Below the pieces are notes generated by a model, which worked only from the letters and a program-made list of their open reading frames with translations, did not search any database and was not told the DNA's origin. Shown here piece by piece: positions 34,901 to 44,869 of a DNA stretch of 64,000 bases. The stretch is from Ephydatia muelleri. Taxonomy: Eukaryota; Porifera; Demospongiae; Spongillida; Spongillidae. The position numbers were made by a program, and so were the translations under genes. The stretch is taken from the NCBI GenBank assembly GCA_013339895.1, contig JABACO010000042.1:1-64000 (forward strand). The letters run 5' to 3'. Within the stretch, counting starts at the first letter, position 1. Every line of letters starts with the position of its first letter.

Positions 34901-35892
34901 GCCCCTAGCAAGGATATTGCTACTGCTTTTGCTATACAAGAAAGTATTAGATTTACCTTTTCCGGCAGTTGCTACAATACATCTGAAAGGTCTGATATTC
35001 CTTGAGACTGAGTAAATTGTAAAGCTTAATTTTTTACTTGCAGATGTGGTGAGGACCTTGTCAACCTTTACCACACCAAAGAAGTTCAAGCCTTTTTAGG
35101 TGGTGAAGTCCAAGAACGTGGGAGTGGAATTCATAAACATGGAACACTACGAAAGGTAATAATATGGATATGAGTATGATGTAAAAAAATTAATGCGTTA
35201 TGTTCTTTGTCTGTTTTAGTTTGAGATAAAATAATTTCTTAACTACTTTTTTGTCATTGTTGTTTACTCAATGTGTGTATGTACATGTTTGTACATGTTC
35301 CATGTATGTGAGTAAATTTTTTAATGTGTGTAGGAGGTGGTGTGGTTTACATGTGTTTGTAAACTTTGCATATTTTTTTGCAGTGTTCAGCTAGAACAAA
35401 AACTCCATTGGCTGCAGTACCGATTACATTGGAAGGGAAAACGATGTCATTAAAAGAAATAGATGCAAAGTTCACTGTTCTGTTGCCACATGGAATTTCA
35501 AACTTGACACCAGTGCAATGGGGTAGAGCGACTGTGGGAAAAAATGGACAACTTATTAATGTACAGGACTACATAGAATACAATTCTCAAGCTTCCACCT
35601 CGGTATGATGTATGTAGTATTCTCATGTGTATGACTCATATGTCTTATTGTCTTACAGGTGGAATTGGAGACTGGATTGTTTATTGGCAGCTTTCACACG
35701 GAGCAAGCAACATTTTGTTTGGTTCGTTATTTGGAGCCTGTGCTGATGGGTACTGAGCCTGTCCTCAATGAGTGGAGTTGTCCACTGCTAACACCGACGA
35801 ACGTGATTCGTTGCATAGCATCAACACTTGTCAACTGTGCAGTCTCTGTCGTACACCAGTGTGACAGCCAATGTGTAGGAGACAACATCTAG
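31991..35892 (+). CDS. EnSpm/Tnp2-related transposase with N-terminal C2H2 finger
   Basis: Fifteen exons that join without a stop into 916 residues: 31991-32285, 32392-32465, 32522-32635, 32687-32814, 32872-33025, 33086-33280, 33465-33890, 33944-34122, 34172-34359, 34440-34534, 34595-34788, 34846-34989, 35044-35155, 35384-35602, 35659-35892. All introns are GT...AG and short. The N-terminus has a C2H2 finger (CDVCLKEFDYKYRYERHVET) and an acidic stretch. The core has FSDDKSGNRSKVWNKFDSW, HFICTSN, EMAHPLVDQLLELERGI, LCDNPRAAEICSHLGSG and a CRICR knuckle, then TPIESLHTLGLGPYKYLLRE, GRDFKFLAQ, HLPDSMLRFGPASSFNTER and CESYNSVIRSRNVYSNRQAP. I recall this motif series from large basidiomycete transposase-like proteins; the layout (N-terminal finger, DD core, CxxC) parallels Tnp2. 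It should cut and join the element ends in the nucleus. It appears intact. Confidence 0.82.
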
Positions 35893-36417
35893 GATTGAAC
35901 GAGAACTGGACACAAAAGAAAACTGTTTTTGTACATAACACTGACAACAATATGTACTGTTATAACATATTCTGTATGCATTGTTTGCCATAAAAATTAA
36001 ATATTTGAGTTTATTTGTAGTCATTGTTTACCAGTAACTACTAGTACGGACGCGGGCGTGGTATAGAAACCACCATACGTCGCTTTTACGTATACGGGTA
36101 CGTATCGGAGGCGTACACGCATGCTATACGCAAATTATTGTTACGCTTCCAAAAAAATCGGTTAACCATCGCTTGCGTTACACTTGCAATATATCGGATC
36201 CGTGTAGCAATTCCAACGTACCCGTAACGGAATCCAATTATTGGCCGTGTACTTAGCCCCAACAATACCCATCTGCACACTGCACTGGACATTGACATAT
36301 CTAGGTACGAGTATGTATATCGGTCCGCACACGTGCATGTCTGGATATGTATCTGCATACCATGGCGTGGGCAAACTCTGCATATTACTGCATACGATAC
36401 TATGTCACGCAGTGATT

Positions 36418-37262
36418 AATGTTTTAATTTTATAAGTCGTCAAAAACTACTTACAGCAGCCGTATACTGATGGTGATGGCAGGCCCTGCCTATAATAGGC
36501 TCACCTCTCTGGCGATGATTAATCGACTATTTGACATGGTTACCTATTTCAGCGGTCCGCTAGGTAGTTCAGAAAATGACACTCCTTGCAGGAATATTGC
36601 TGCTGTTCACAGCCTGCGGTGAGTAGTGCCTTGCGATATGCATGGATTATAGAGGAGAGAGGAGAAAGAGGTCTGTGCACGCACACATTGTCCGGTACCC
36701 TTCTAGACCCTATTAATAAAAGACGGTATAATAAACAAAATTGTCCGGTACCTACTACAAGATACAGCTTCTATAGTACTCATCTCTTATTTCAATAGTC
36801 CGATGCAATCGCTCTAGTCCTTTTGGAGGTATTCCATCGTTTATGCGCTGTGAAAGTTTAGAAAACTGCATGTGCATGCATGTGTCCTTCACAAAGGGGC
36901 CAAGGAGGTAGTGTTTACCACAAGATAATGTTCTTCGCTTAACCATGATGAAAAACAAACATTGTGTTGACTCGTCTGCATCTGATTTGAACACCCATCA
37001 GAAGGATGAACTTGAAAGACTATTGGAAGAATTTGAACATACATGTATTCGTTCAGTTCAGTATAGCACAGCTGGCATGACTTCCTCGTTAGGAAAAGTC
37101 TCCGGCTTGAACGATTTCTTGCAAAGTCTGCCTGCATCAACGGGAGCTCTCACTACCAATATAAGCATGGACTACAGAAGAGCCAGAGGATATACTGTTG
37201 TGCTGTTGTGCAGGGACACTGGAGGGTTAACTAACACCTCAACTGTATATGTCACCATATCC
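36418..37262 (+). pseudogene. Cadherin-like gene fragment with signal-peptide exon
   Basis: Exon 1 at 36576-36618 encodes MTLLAGILLLFTACG, a signal peptide ending in a GTGAGT donor, identical in design to the one at 38074. The expected GSQAQPP exon is absent. Instead a scrap of ectodomain (37139-37262: NISMDYRRARGYTVVLLC to VYVTI) appears, which corresponds to 22140-22263 in copy 1. Everything else of the gene is missing. In between lies DNA shared with 38320-38660 and 40980-41270, including old gypsy-like scraps (about 36800-37060). Confidence 0.8.
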
Positions 37263-37890
37263 AGGTGCCTACAGTGACCACCTACCTCACCACATCCCCG
37301 GGAACAAACCTCACTGCGCCTCCACAACAAGCCACACCCCTGCAACAAGCCACACCTCTGCAACAGGCATGTTTGGCCACTTCAAGTTGCAGCTGCACCC
37401 TTCGGTGGCCCCGCCTCCTCCAATATCGCTTTCCACCACTCCCCACCTCCCCCTTCCAGTGTAAAAAAAAGGATAGCATGAACTGCAGCGCTTTGGAGGT
37501 GTGTCTCTTTCGGTTGCAGTTGGTTCATTGCCCAATGATTACTCGTGTTCATTTTGTGCAGTAAAAAGTGCTAAGCATCTAATTGATTTGGGTTGGTGTA
37601 TAGACTATTTTCGTGTGTCATGCTTTTCATGTGTCATGCTTTTACTGAAATAGCTGAGTGACAAAAAGGATCAATAGGAAACAAATAAGTAAGCTAGCCA
37701 TATCCATGAATCTTGCAGATTAGAATCATTGGCCTTCAGAAGGCAGTGATATTTGATTTGTGCAGGCATACCTATGAAATGGATCTTGGCTCCTGACCAG
37801 TGTCTTATCGCATTCGTCACAAGAATAAGACTACACTTAACGATAGCAGTCTCGTAAGAAAAAGTTGACATGGCTTTCACTGATCAGCGC
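37263..37890. repeat. Second copy of T-box 3' region and downstream block
   Basis: 37265-37460 matches 27535-27720 (TTSPGTNLTAPPQQATPLQQ frame) and 37470-37890 matches 27990-28448. It is joined directly to a cadherin scrap, so it derives from the 22.2-28.4 kb region by duplication with an internal deletion of about 5 kb. The empty site of the CACTA-like element lies at its right edge (TTTATTAATG, about 37900-37910). Confidence 0.85.
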
Positions 37891-38073
37891 GCAACGCGAC
37901 GTTTATTAATGTTTTAATTTTATAAGTCGTCAAAAAACTACTTACAGCAGCTGTATACTGATGGGATGGCCCAGCATATAATAGGCTCACGTGCTTGTAA
38001 TTCTCTGGGGATGAATAATCGACTATTTGAGTCCTTATCCATGGTTACCGCGGTCCGCTAGGTAGTTCAGAAA

Positions 38074-39711
38074 ATGAGGCTCCTTGCAGGAATATTGCTG
38101 CTGTTCGCAGCCTGCGGTGAGTAGTGCCTTGCGATATGCATGGATTATAGAGGTGCGAGAAGGAAATTAGTGCACGCACACATTTGTTGGGTACCCTTCT
38201 AGTAAAGACGGGATCTTAGATATAATAAATAAGATTGTCCGGTACCAACTTCAAGATCCAGCGTCTAAACGTCTCTAAAGTTAAAGTACTCAATCTCTTA
38301 TTTCAATAGTCCGATACAATCGCGCTACTTATGGAGGTATTCCATCGTTTATGCGCTGTGAGAGTTTAGAAAGCTTCACAAAGCGGCCAAGGAGGTAGTG
38401 TTTACCCCAAGATGTAATGTTCTTCGCTTAAAACCATGATGGAAAACATAGTGACACATGACCATGTCCCATTGCATCGCAGTGTCAAAACTCGAGCGCG
38501 CATTCAAAACTCGTGGCAACTTTTAACAGCCTCGTCAGTTGCAACATTTTAGAAGGGCGCAACCTCGTTTAAAACCTTTTTAGTTAAGTATAGCACAGCT
38601 GGCATTACTTTCTCGTTTGGAAAAGCCTCCAGCTTGAACGTTTCTTGCAAAATCTGCCACCCGCTCATCACTACTCTGTTTCTTGCCAGTGAAGAGTTTT
38701 GCAGCGCTTAGTGGTGCCTTCGCCCGCGCTTCACCAGTGCTCCTTCAACGTTGACATACATATTTCGAGTTGTGCAATCCAAGAAAAGAAACTAACGCTT
38801 CAATAAATAGAATTATTCTACTTACTTGACACCTTAAATGGAGTCACAGAATGCATGTACGGATGCGCAGTGTCACAACAGTTTATTATTTCGCACTCAA
38901 TATGAATTACCTTACCCTGTTGTCCATTGCAGGAAGTCAGGCCCAACCTCTAACTTTTACATCATCAAACCACAGTGTTCAAGTACAGGAGACTACTGCA
39001 ATAACTGTGGTGGGCGTGGCCCCATCGCCAAGACCTCCTGATGGACTCATAACTGTCAGGTGCATCAATCATTTCAACAGTTCTGTTGGCATGACTTACA
39101 CCATTGGTCAAGTCAATGGATACTTTCCCTTTGTGTTGAACTCCACCACTGGTAGCTTTTCGGTGACACAGGATCTTGTTTATGCCACACAACCTCATTC
39201 ATACAACTTTTCAGTGTGGTGTTATGACAACCTATCACCAAACCTCTCCAGCAATGCGTCAGTAACCATCAGTGTGATTGAAGTGGACAAGTATAAACCA
39301 GTCATTACACCTTCATATATATTTCTTACTGTGAATGAGACCACACCCCTGGGTACAGTCCTGGCCTCCACCAGAAGAGATGTGGGAGCACTGAGTGTGT
39401 ACAATGCTACTGACATGGATGTTGGACCACAGGGGGTTCTCCATTACTCTTTGTACTATTCAGACCCTCGCTTCTCTGCGGATGGGACCTTTGGGACATT
39501 AACTGTGCAACAGCCTCTTAATGTGGACTATATTGGTGCTACAACATTCTCCAAAATCATAATTAATGCATGTGACCCACGTGTCTGTAGTAGCGACTTC
39601 AACATATACATTACCATCTTACGCCAGAATGACCACTACCCCATGTTCTCTCAGAAGGTGTACTCCGTAACATACAATGACAGTACCCCTCCAGGCCAGA
39701 TGATACATTGA
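38074..39711 (+). CDS. Cadherin-like protein, copy 2 (cut off, predicted secreted)
   Basis: Exon 1 is 38074-38116 (MRLLAGILLLFAACG, signal peptide, donor GTGAGT) and exon 2 is 38933-39711 (acceptor CATTGCAG before GSQAQP). Joined in phase 1 they give 273 residues with about two and a half cadherin repeats, ending PGQMIH and a stop where copy 3 continues PGQVIPSICTDQDIG. Homology to the other copies ceases at that point, so the rest of the ectodomain, the membrane helix and the tail are lost by rearrangement. A product, if made, would be a secreted fragment. It is otherwise a pseudogene. The 36418-36620 promoter-proximal block is repeated here at 37910-38116. Confidence 0.75.
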
Positions 39712-39799
39712 ATGAGTTATATTAGAAGATTGGTAGAAAAAAAATTCAAGTGACAAAAGAATTACATATAATTGTGCCCTTATCTTCCAAGAATTTTTG

Positions 39800-39993
39800 C
39801 ATGTGCACATCATGCCCCATTTGATTGGTTCCTTGTACATGCATCGTATTCCCATAGATTGATCATTATACACCCATTGTGTCCCCGTAGGATTGGTCCT
39901 TTGTACATGTTTCAATCCCCATAAGATTGGTCCCTAGTGCATGCGTTGTATCCCTATAAGATTTGGTCCATTGTACATGCATTATGTCCCCAA
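39800..39993. repeat. About 40-bp degenerate minisatellite
   Basis: Four to five units built around TCCCCATAAGATTGGTCC and TTGTACATGCATT, next to the CA repeat and just after the end of copy 2. Confidence 0.75.
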
Positions 39994-39995
39994 GG

Positions 39996-40001
39996 ATTGA
40001 A

Positions 40002-40057
<56 letters not shown>

Positions 40058-40256
40058 ACACAAACAGGCACACACATCATGACATACACACACAGACACA
40101 CCTACATGATATACACACACAGACACACATGATGCACACACACAAACACATACACACATATGGACAGGGGCACACACACAAACACACACACACATATGGA
40201 CAGGGGCACACACACAGACACAAACAGACACACACAATGCACACACACAAACACAT
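39996..40256. repeat. (CA)n and CA-rich microsatellite
   Basis: Pure CA at about 39996-40065, then ACACACAC blocks interrupted by GACAGGGG and ATATGG to about 40256. Frames across it are artefacts. Confidence 0.95.
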
Positions 40257-40379
40257 ACATGAGTGCAAAATGTTAGTTCTATGATACGGTATATATTTCA
40301 AGAATACGCAAAATATACGCCTGAGTAGTACGTTTGAAATATAAGACGGTGTATATTCAAGAATCCGCAAGTGTTAAAT

Positions 40380-41270
40380 ACGTCACCGTTTATATAGGCA
40401 CGTTTTCGATAAATGAAGAAAAATATACCCCGTGAGTATATTTAAATCATACCACCGTGTATATTCAAGTTTCACATATTCTTGTGTGTATACTTGTCTC
40501 ACTTCTTTCACAACTCTACTGGTGAAATGATGACTATGTAGGAGGGAAGGGACACTGTTTCTGCATATTTTCTTTGTAAAGACTGTGGCAAGTGTTCTTG
40601 GGAAAGCCACTTGGTGAATATGTCAGTCACCACCAAGATGTACTTGTATTGGTTTGAGAGAGGAGGGGCCCCATAATGTCCCAAACCAATTCCGAAATGG
40701 GTTTAGTCTGCATCGACTGTAGCTAAGGGTGCTCAATATGCTGGTTGCAAATCTTTCCTTTGCTGACACTTCACACTTTCCCTAGTCTATTGCTCTGTAT
40801 TCGTATACTGGCCAGTAAAACTGCAAATGTATTTTCTTAGTGATGCCCAGGTGGCCACCATCGTCATGCAGCTGCTGTAACACAGTATTTGCAGTGTATA
40901 GGAGGGACCAGGAGTTGTAAGACATATGGAGTTTCAGCAGTTCAATTGTACCTCCATCTCTCATTTCAGCAGTTTGATACAATAGCTCTATTACACCCTT
41001 TTGCATGGGAAGTATTCAATTTTTATACCTGGTGAGAGTTTAGAAAGCTGCATGTGCATCAAATGCCTGATTCACAAAGGGTCTAAGGTGGTTGTGTTTA
41101 CCCCAAGGGGTAATGATCTTCTGCTTGACCATGATGTAAGTACACCTTCTCCACGAAAAACGAACATTGTAATGATCAACTTGTCTGCATCGCTTTGACA
41201 CCTATCAGAAGGATGAACTCCAAAGACTATTGGATGTACTCTGATGACGAAGGACTGACATGGTGACACA
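40380..41270. mobile_element. Ty3/gypsy fossil, pol fragment(s)
   Basis: The minus strand shows an integrase zinc-binding motif (HDDGGHLGITKK and FYWPVYEY) and the start of an integrase core (ILVVTDIFTKW). The adjacent plus-strand part (about 40980-41270) resembles the region before the reverse transcriptase and is shared with about 36800-37060 and 38320-38450, so it predates the array duplications. It is old, fragmentary and heavily broken, with no terminal repeats seen. It sits where a signal-peptide exon for copy 3 might be expected. Confidence 0.65.
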
Positions 41271-41964
41271 TGACATCATTGCCACATGTCCCATTGCATC
41301 GCCTCGTCTCAATCATGTGCGTGGGTTTCCTTGCATGTAAAAGGCCCCACATTATTGAAGGGCGCGCGCAACCCGTTAAAACCTTTGTAACATACAGCTG
41401 ATGTTAGTCCCTCGTTAGGGAAAGCCATCTTGAACAATTTCGTGATGCATGGCCATCGCGAAGTCTGTGTTTCTTATCAGTGAATTAAGACCTGGTACAA
41501 AATGTACCAGAATGTAAGTGATACATCGATTGGAAATCAATAATTGATTAAACGCGCTCTTCTTTTATTTATTTATTTATTTATTTATTTTTTGACTTTG
41601 TCTATTTTGCAGCCCGTAGTGGTGCCTTCGCCAGCCCGCTGCGCTTCATCAGTGCTCCTTCAACGTTGTCACACTAGTTGCGCGTAGTAGCCCACTATAG
41701 TAGTCCGAAATTCTTCTCGTGTTAGGCCTATATCCCGCAGAAGTAACTCGAGCCGCGCCATCCAGGAAAAGAACCACTTCTGACACCAATGAGACGTTTC
41801 ATAAAAGTGCTTAATTACACGTACATGTAGTATTACAAGTACAGCCACAGATTGCGTGTTCGCATGCACACGTGCACAGTGTCACACCAATATACATGCT
41901 CTAACAAAACGTGACAGTCACTCAATATGTATTACCTTATTTTGTTGTCTAATACCCTACACAG

Positions 41965-44859
41965 GAAGTCAGGCTCAACCTCCAACTTTTACATCACCAA
42001 GTTACAGTGTTCAAGTACAGGAGACTACTGCAATAACTGTGGTGGGCGTGGCCCCATCGCCAAGACCTCCTGATGGATTCATAACTGTCAGGTGCATCAA
42101 TCGTTTCAACAGTTCTGTTGGCATGACTTATACCATTGGTCAAGTCAATGGATACTTTCCCTATGTGTTGAACTCCACCACTGGTAGCTTTTCAGTGACA
42201 CAGGATCTTGTTTATGCCACACAACCTCATTCATACAGCTTTTCAGTGGGGTGTTATGACAACCTATCACCAAACCTCTCCAGCAATGCTTCAGTAACCA
42301 TCAGTGTGATTGAAGTGGACAAATATAAACCAGTCATTACACCTTCATATGTATTTCTTACTTTGAATGAGACCACACCCCTGGGTACAGTCCTGGCCTC
42401 CACCAGAGGAGATGTGGGAGCATTCCGTGTGTACAATGCTACAGACATGGATGTTGGACCACAGGGAGTTCTCTATTATATTTTACTTTATTCAGACCCT
42501 CGCTTCTCTGTGGATGGGACCTTTGGGACATTAACAGTGCAAATGTCTCTTAATTTGGACTATATTGGTGCTACAACATTCATCAATCTCATAATTAATG
42601 CATGTGACCCACATGTCTGTAGTAGCGACTTCAACATATACATCACCATCTTACGACAGAATGACCACTACCCCATGTTCTCTCAGAAGGTGTACTCCGT
42701 AACATACAATGACGGTACCCCTCCCGGCCAGGTGATACCTTCAATCTGCACTGATCAAGATATAGGTGTGGGTGCTTTACAAGGTGTGGTGTTTCTCAAC
42801 ACTACTCCAGGTGTGTTCTTATTGAATCCATCAACGGGAGTTCTCACTACCAATATAAGCATGGACTACAGAAGAGCCAGAGGATATACTGTTGTGCTGT
42901 TGTGCAGTGACACTGGAGGGTTAACTAACACCTCAACTGTATATGTCACCATCACTCCTCCTCCTAACTATACCCCATTAGCATTCTCCAGTGACAGCTA
43001 TGTTTTCAATGTTTCCAGGACAACACCTCCTCTCTATACCATTGGTCAGATCATGGCTACTGTTGAAATCATTTGGAGTACTACCTTGACTTATAGTCTA
43101 CAGAGTAATCCATACTTCATGATAGACAGCCTGAATGGTAAAATACAAACAATAAGCTCTGTTTTTGACTCTGAGATTGTTCTGAATGCAACAGTTACTG
43201 ATGGATTGTTCAATGATACAGTTGCAGTTCATATTGTGCTCACACCAGGTAACCTCAATAGTCCGGTTTTTACACCAGGAGAGAGAAGCTTTGATATCAA
43301 TGAGCTGTCACCCATAGGGACATCAGTAGCCACATTCCAATGCACAGATGCTGACAATGGAACAAATGGACAGATAAGCTATTCCATTACTGGAGGTAAC
43401 ATTGATGGTGCATTTCAAATTAACCAATTGACAGGTGTTGTTCAGGTGGCTAATCTACTCATTCTGCCTCAGAACCTAGCATCTTCTCTTTACCAAATAA
43501 CCATCCAGTGCAGTGACCATGGTGTTCCAATACAGTCTAATGTAACACTGGCATTCTTCAATGTGTATCAGGATAATGCATTTAGGAATTTTACAAGTGG
43601 TTTCATTGCCTATGTCAATGAAAATGCCAATATCAACGACACAGTGATTACCATCAATGCCAGTTTCCAATATCCATCAACGTATTCTTTCATTAATGAG
43701 AGTGTTCCAAATGTCTTCACCATTGATGCCAACACTGGAGTAGTCAGAGTGGCAGCACATTTGGACCATGATACAGTTTCTATCTACACCATGATTGTTG
43801 TTGCCATACGGAGCATGTATCCAGCAAGGAAAAGCTCAGCTTTGCTCACGATCTATGTCAGAGCTGTCAACAAATATCGTCCCCAGTGCATGTCCATATT
43901 TAACCCAACCATTCTGAACACAACAGCTGTTGGTAGCACTGTGATGCAGCTGAGTTGTTTCGATGCTGATCCCGGAATAAATGGAGCAATAGTGTATTCC
44001 CTGTCCATGAATTATGGAGTGCTAGGAATCAATAATGACAATGGAGCAATATACATCAGTAGCCGACTTGATTCCATTAGCCACAGTGTCCTCAACCTCA
44101 CTGTGCTGGTATCAGACAGAGGATCTCCACCACTGAGCAACAGCTATCCTATCATCATCTTCATCACTTACATACCATCCGTTTTCTCAAACGTTTTAAA
44201 TCACAGTGATAGCACACAAAGTGGTATCACATTTTCTACTGCAACTGCAACATATCCAAACCTAGTGACCACTGAGCATTTGACATATTCTATAACCTCA
44301 AAATCACCCTCCCTAATACCCACACCATCCCTAACATTAACATCTTTACCATCACTAGCCACATCCTCCCTCCCTACAAGCACCACCCAAGCTCAGCAAA
44401 CTATGATATACATTGTTGCTGGGATCATTGCAGCTGCTGTGCTTGTGGTGGGCGTTCCAATCTTAATAATGTTAATATTGATATGGAGAAGGGTGAAGAC
44501 TCACAAAGCTCCAGGAGCTGCTACAAGTATTCCAGTACATACCTCTGCTCACAGGTAACAATTCACTAGACTAAATACCTATTTGACATTGTGCATGTGT
44601 CCTTTTCTGCACACACATTTTGATCATTTACATGCTGCCCACAAACTATTGTGCATCACATGATAGCCCTCCTCCACCTGAAGATGGAAAAAGAACCTTC
44701 TCTATAGCTGTGTATCCAAATGATGCATACATTGCATCCAACAAGAGGATATCACAAAACAGCACTGTGTATGAATATGTTGACAGCCATGACACCCGTG
44801 CAATAGAACTTACCTCCTTCAAACAGTATGTCAGCCATGTGTCCTACCTCGGTCAGTAA
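41965..44859 (+). CDS. Cadherin-like single-pass membrane protein, copy 3 (long)
   Basis: Exons 41965-44554 and 44667-44859 join in frame (phase 2 GT...AG intron) to about 927 residues, after an upstream phase-1 exon not found nearby. About seven cadherin repeats carry calcium-site motifs such as CTDADNGTNGQISYSITGG, CFDADPGINGAIVYSL and LDHDTVSIYT. N-glycosylation sites are frequent. A Ser/Pro/Thr-rich stalk precedes the membrane helix (IVAGIIAAAVLVVGVPILIM) and WRRVKTHK. The tail has AVYPNDAYIASNKR, VYEYVDSHDTR and ends YVSHVSYLGQ, about 11 residues longer than copy 1. No beta-catenin binding motif is visible, so it is not a classical cadherin. The nearest signal-peptide exon on this strand is at 38074, belonging to copy 2. 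Confidence 0.87.
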
Positions 44860-44869
44860 TGTTCCATTT

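Larger units (their letters stand above)
28452..36414. mobile_element. EnSpm/CACTA-like DNA transposon with two intact genes
   Basis: A 7963-bp element. Left end CACGGCGCGACAGTG, right end (other strand) CACTGCGTGACATAG; about 22 of the first 27 positions match, including the inner block CGTATGCAG. The 3-bp flanks are ATT (28449-28451 and 36415-36417). The paralogous array copy at 37890-37925 has the same flanks with no insert. CAC...GTG ends, a 3-bp target duplication and many subterminal TCTGCATA/GTATGCAG motifs in both orientations (28470-28735 and 36260-36400) are EnSpm/CACTA traits. An internal inverted pair TACACGGCCAATAA lies at 30096-30109 and 36238-36251. Contents: minus-strand gene 30658-31952 and plus-strand gene 31991-35892. 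The 28740-30090 stretch is non-coding as far as I can see and may be a nested insertion. Confidence 0.85.

Noticed and set aside
30096-36251. Transposon ends at the TACACGGCCAATAA inverted pair
   Set aside because: No target duplication flanks this pair, while the outer CAC...GTG ends have ATT duplications and an empty site; the pair is treated as internal.
39866-40370. Cys/Val and Thr/His repeat proteins at the CA microsatellite
   Set aside because: Pure dinucleotide repeat translation.
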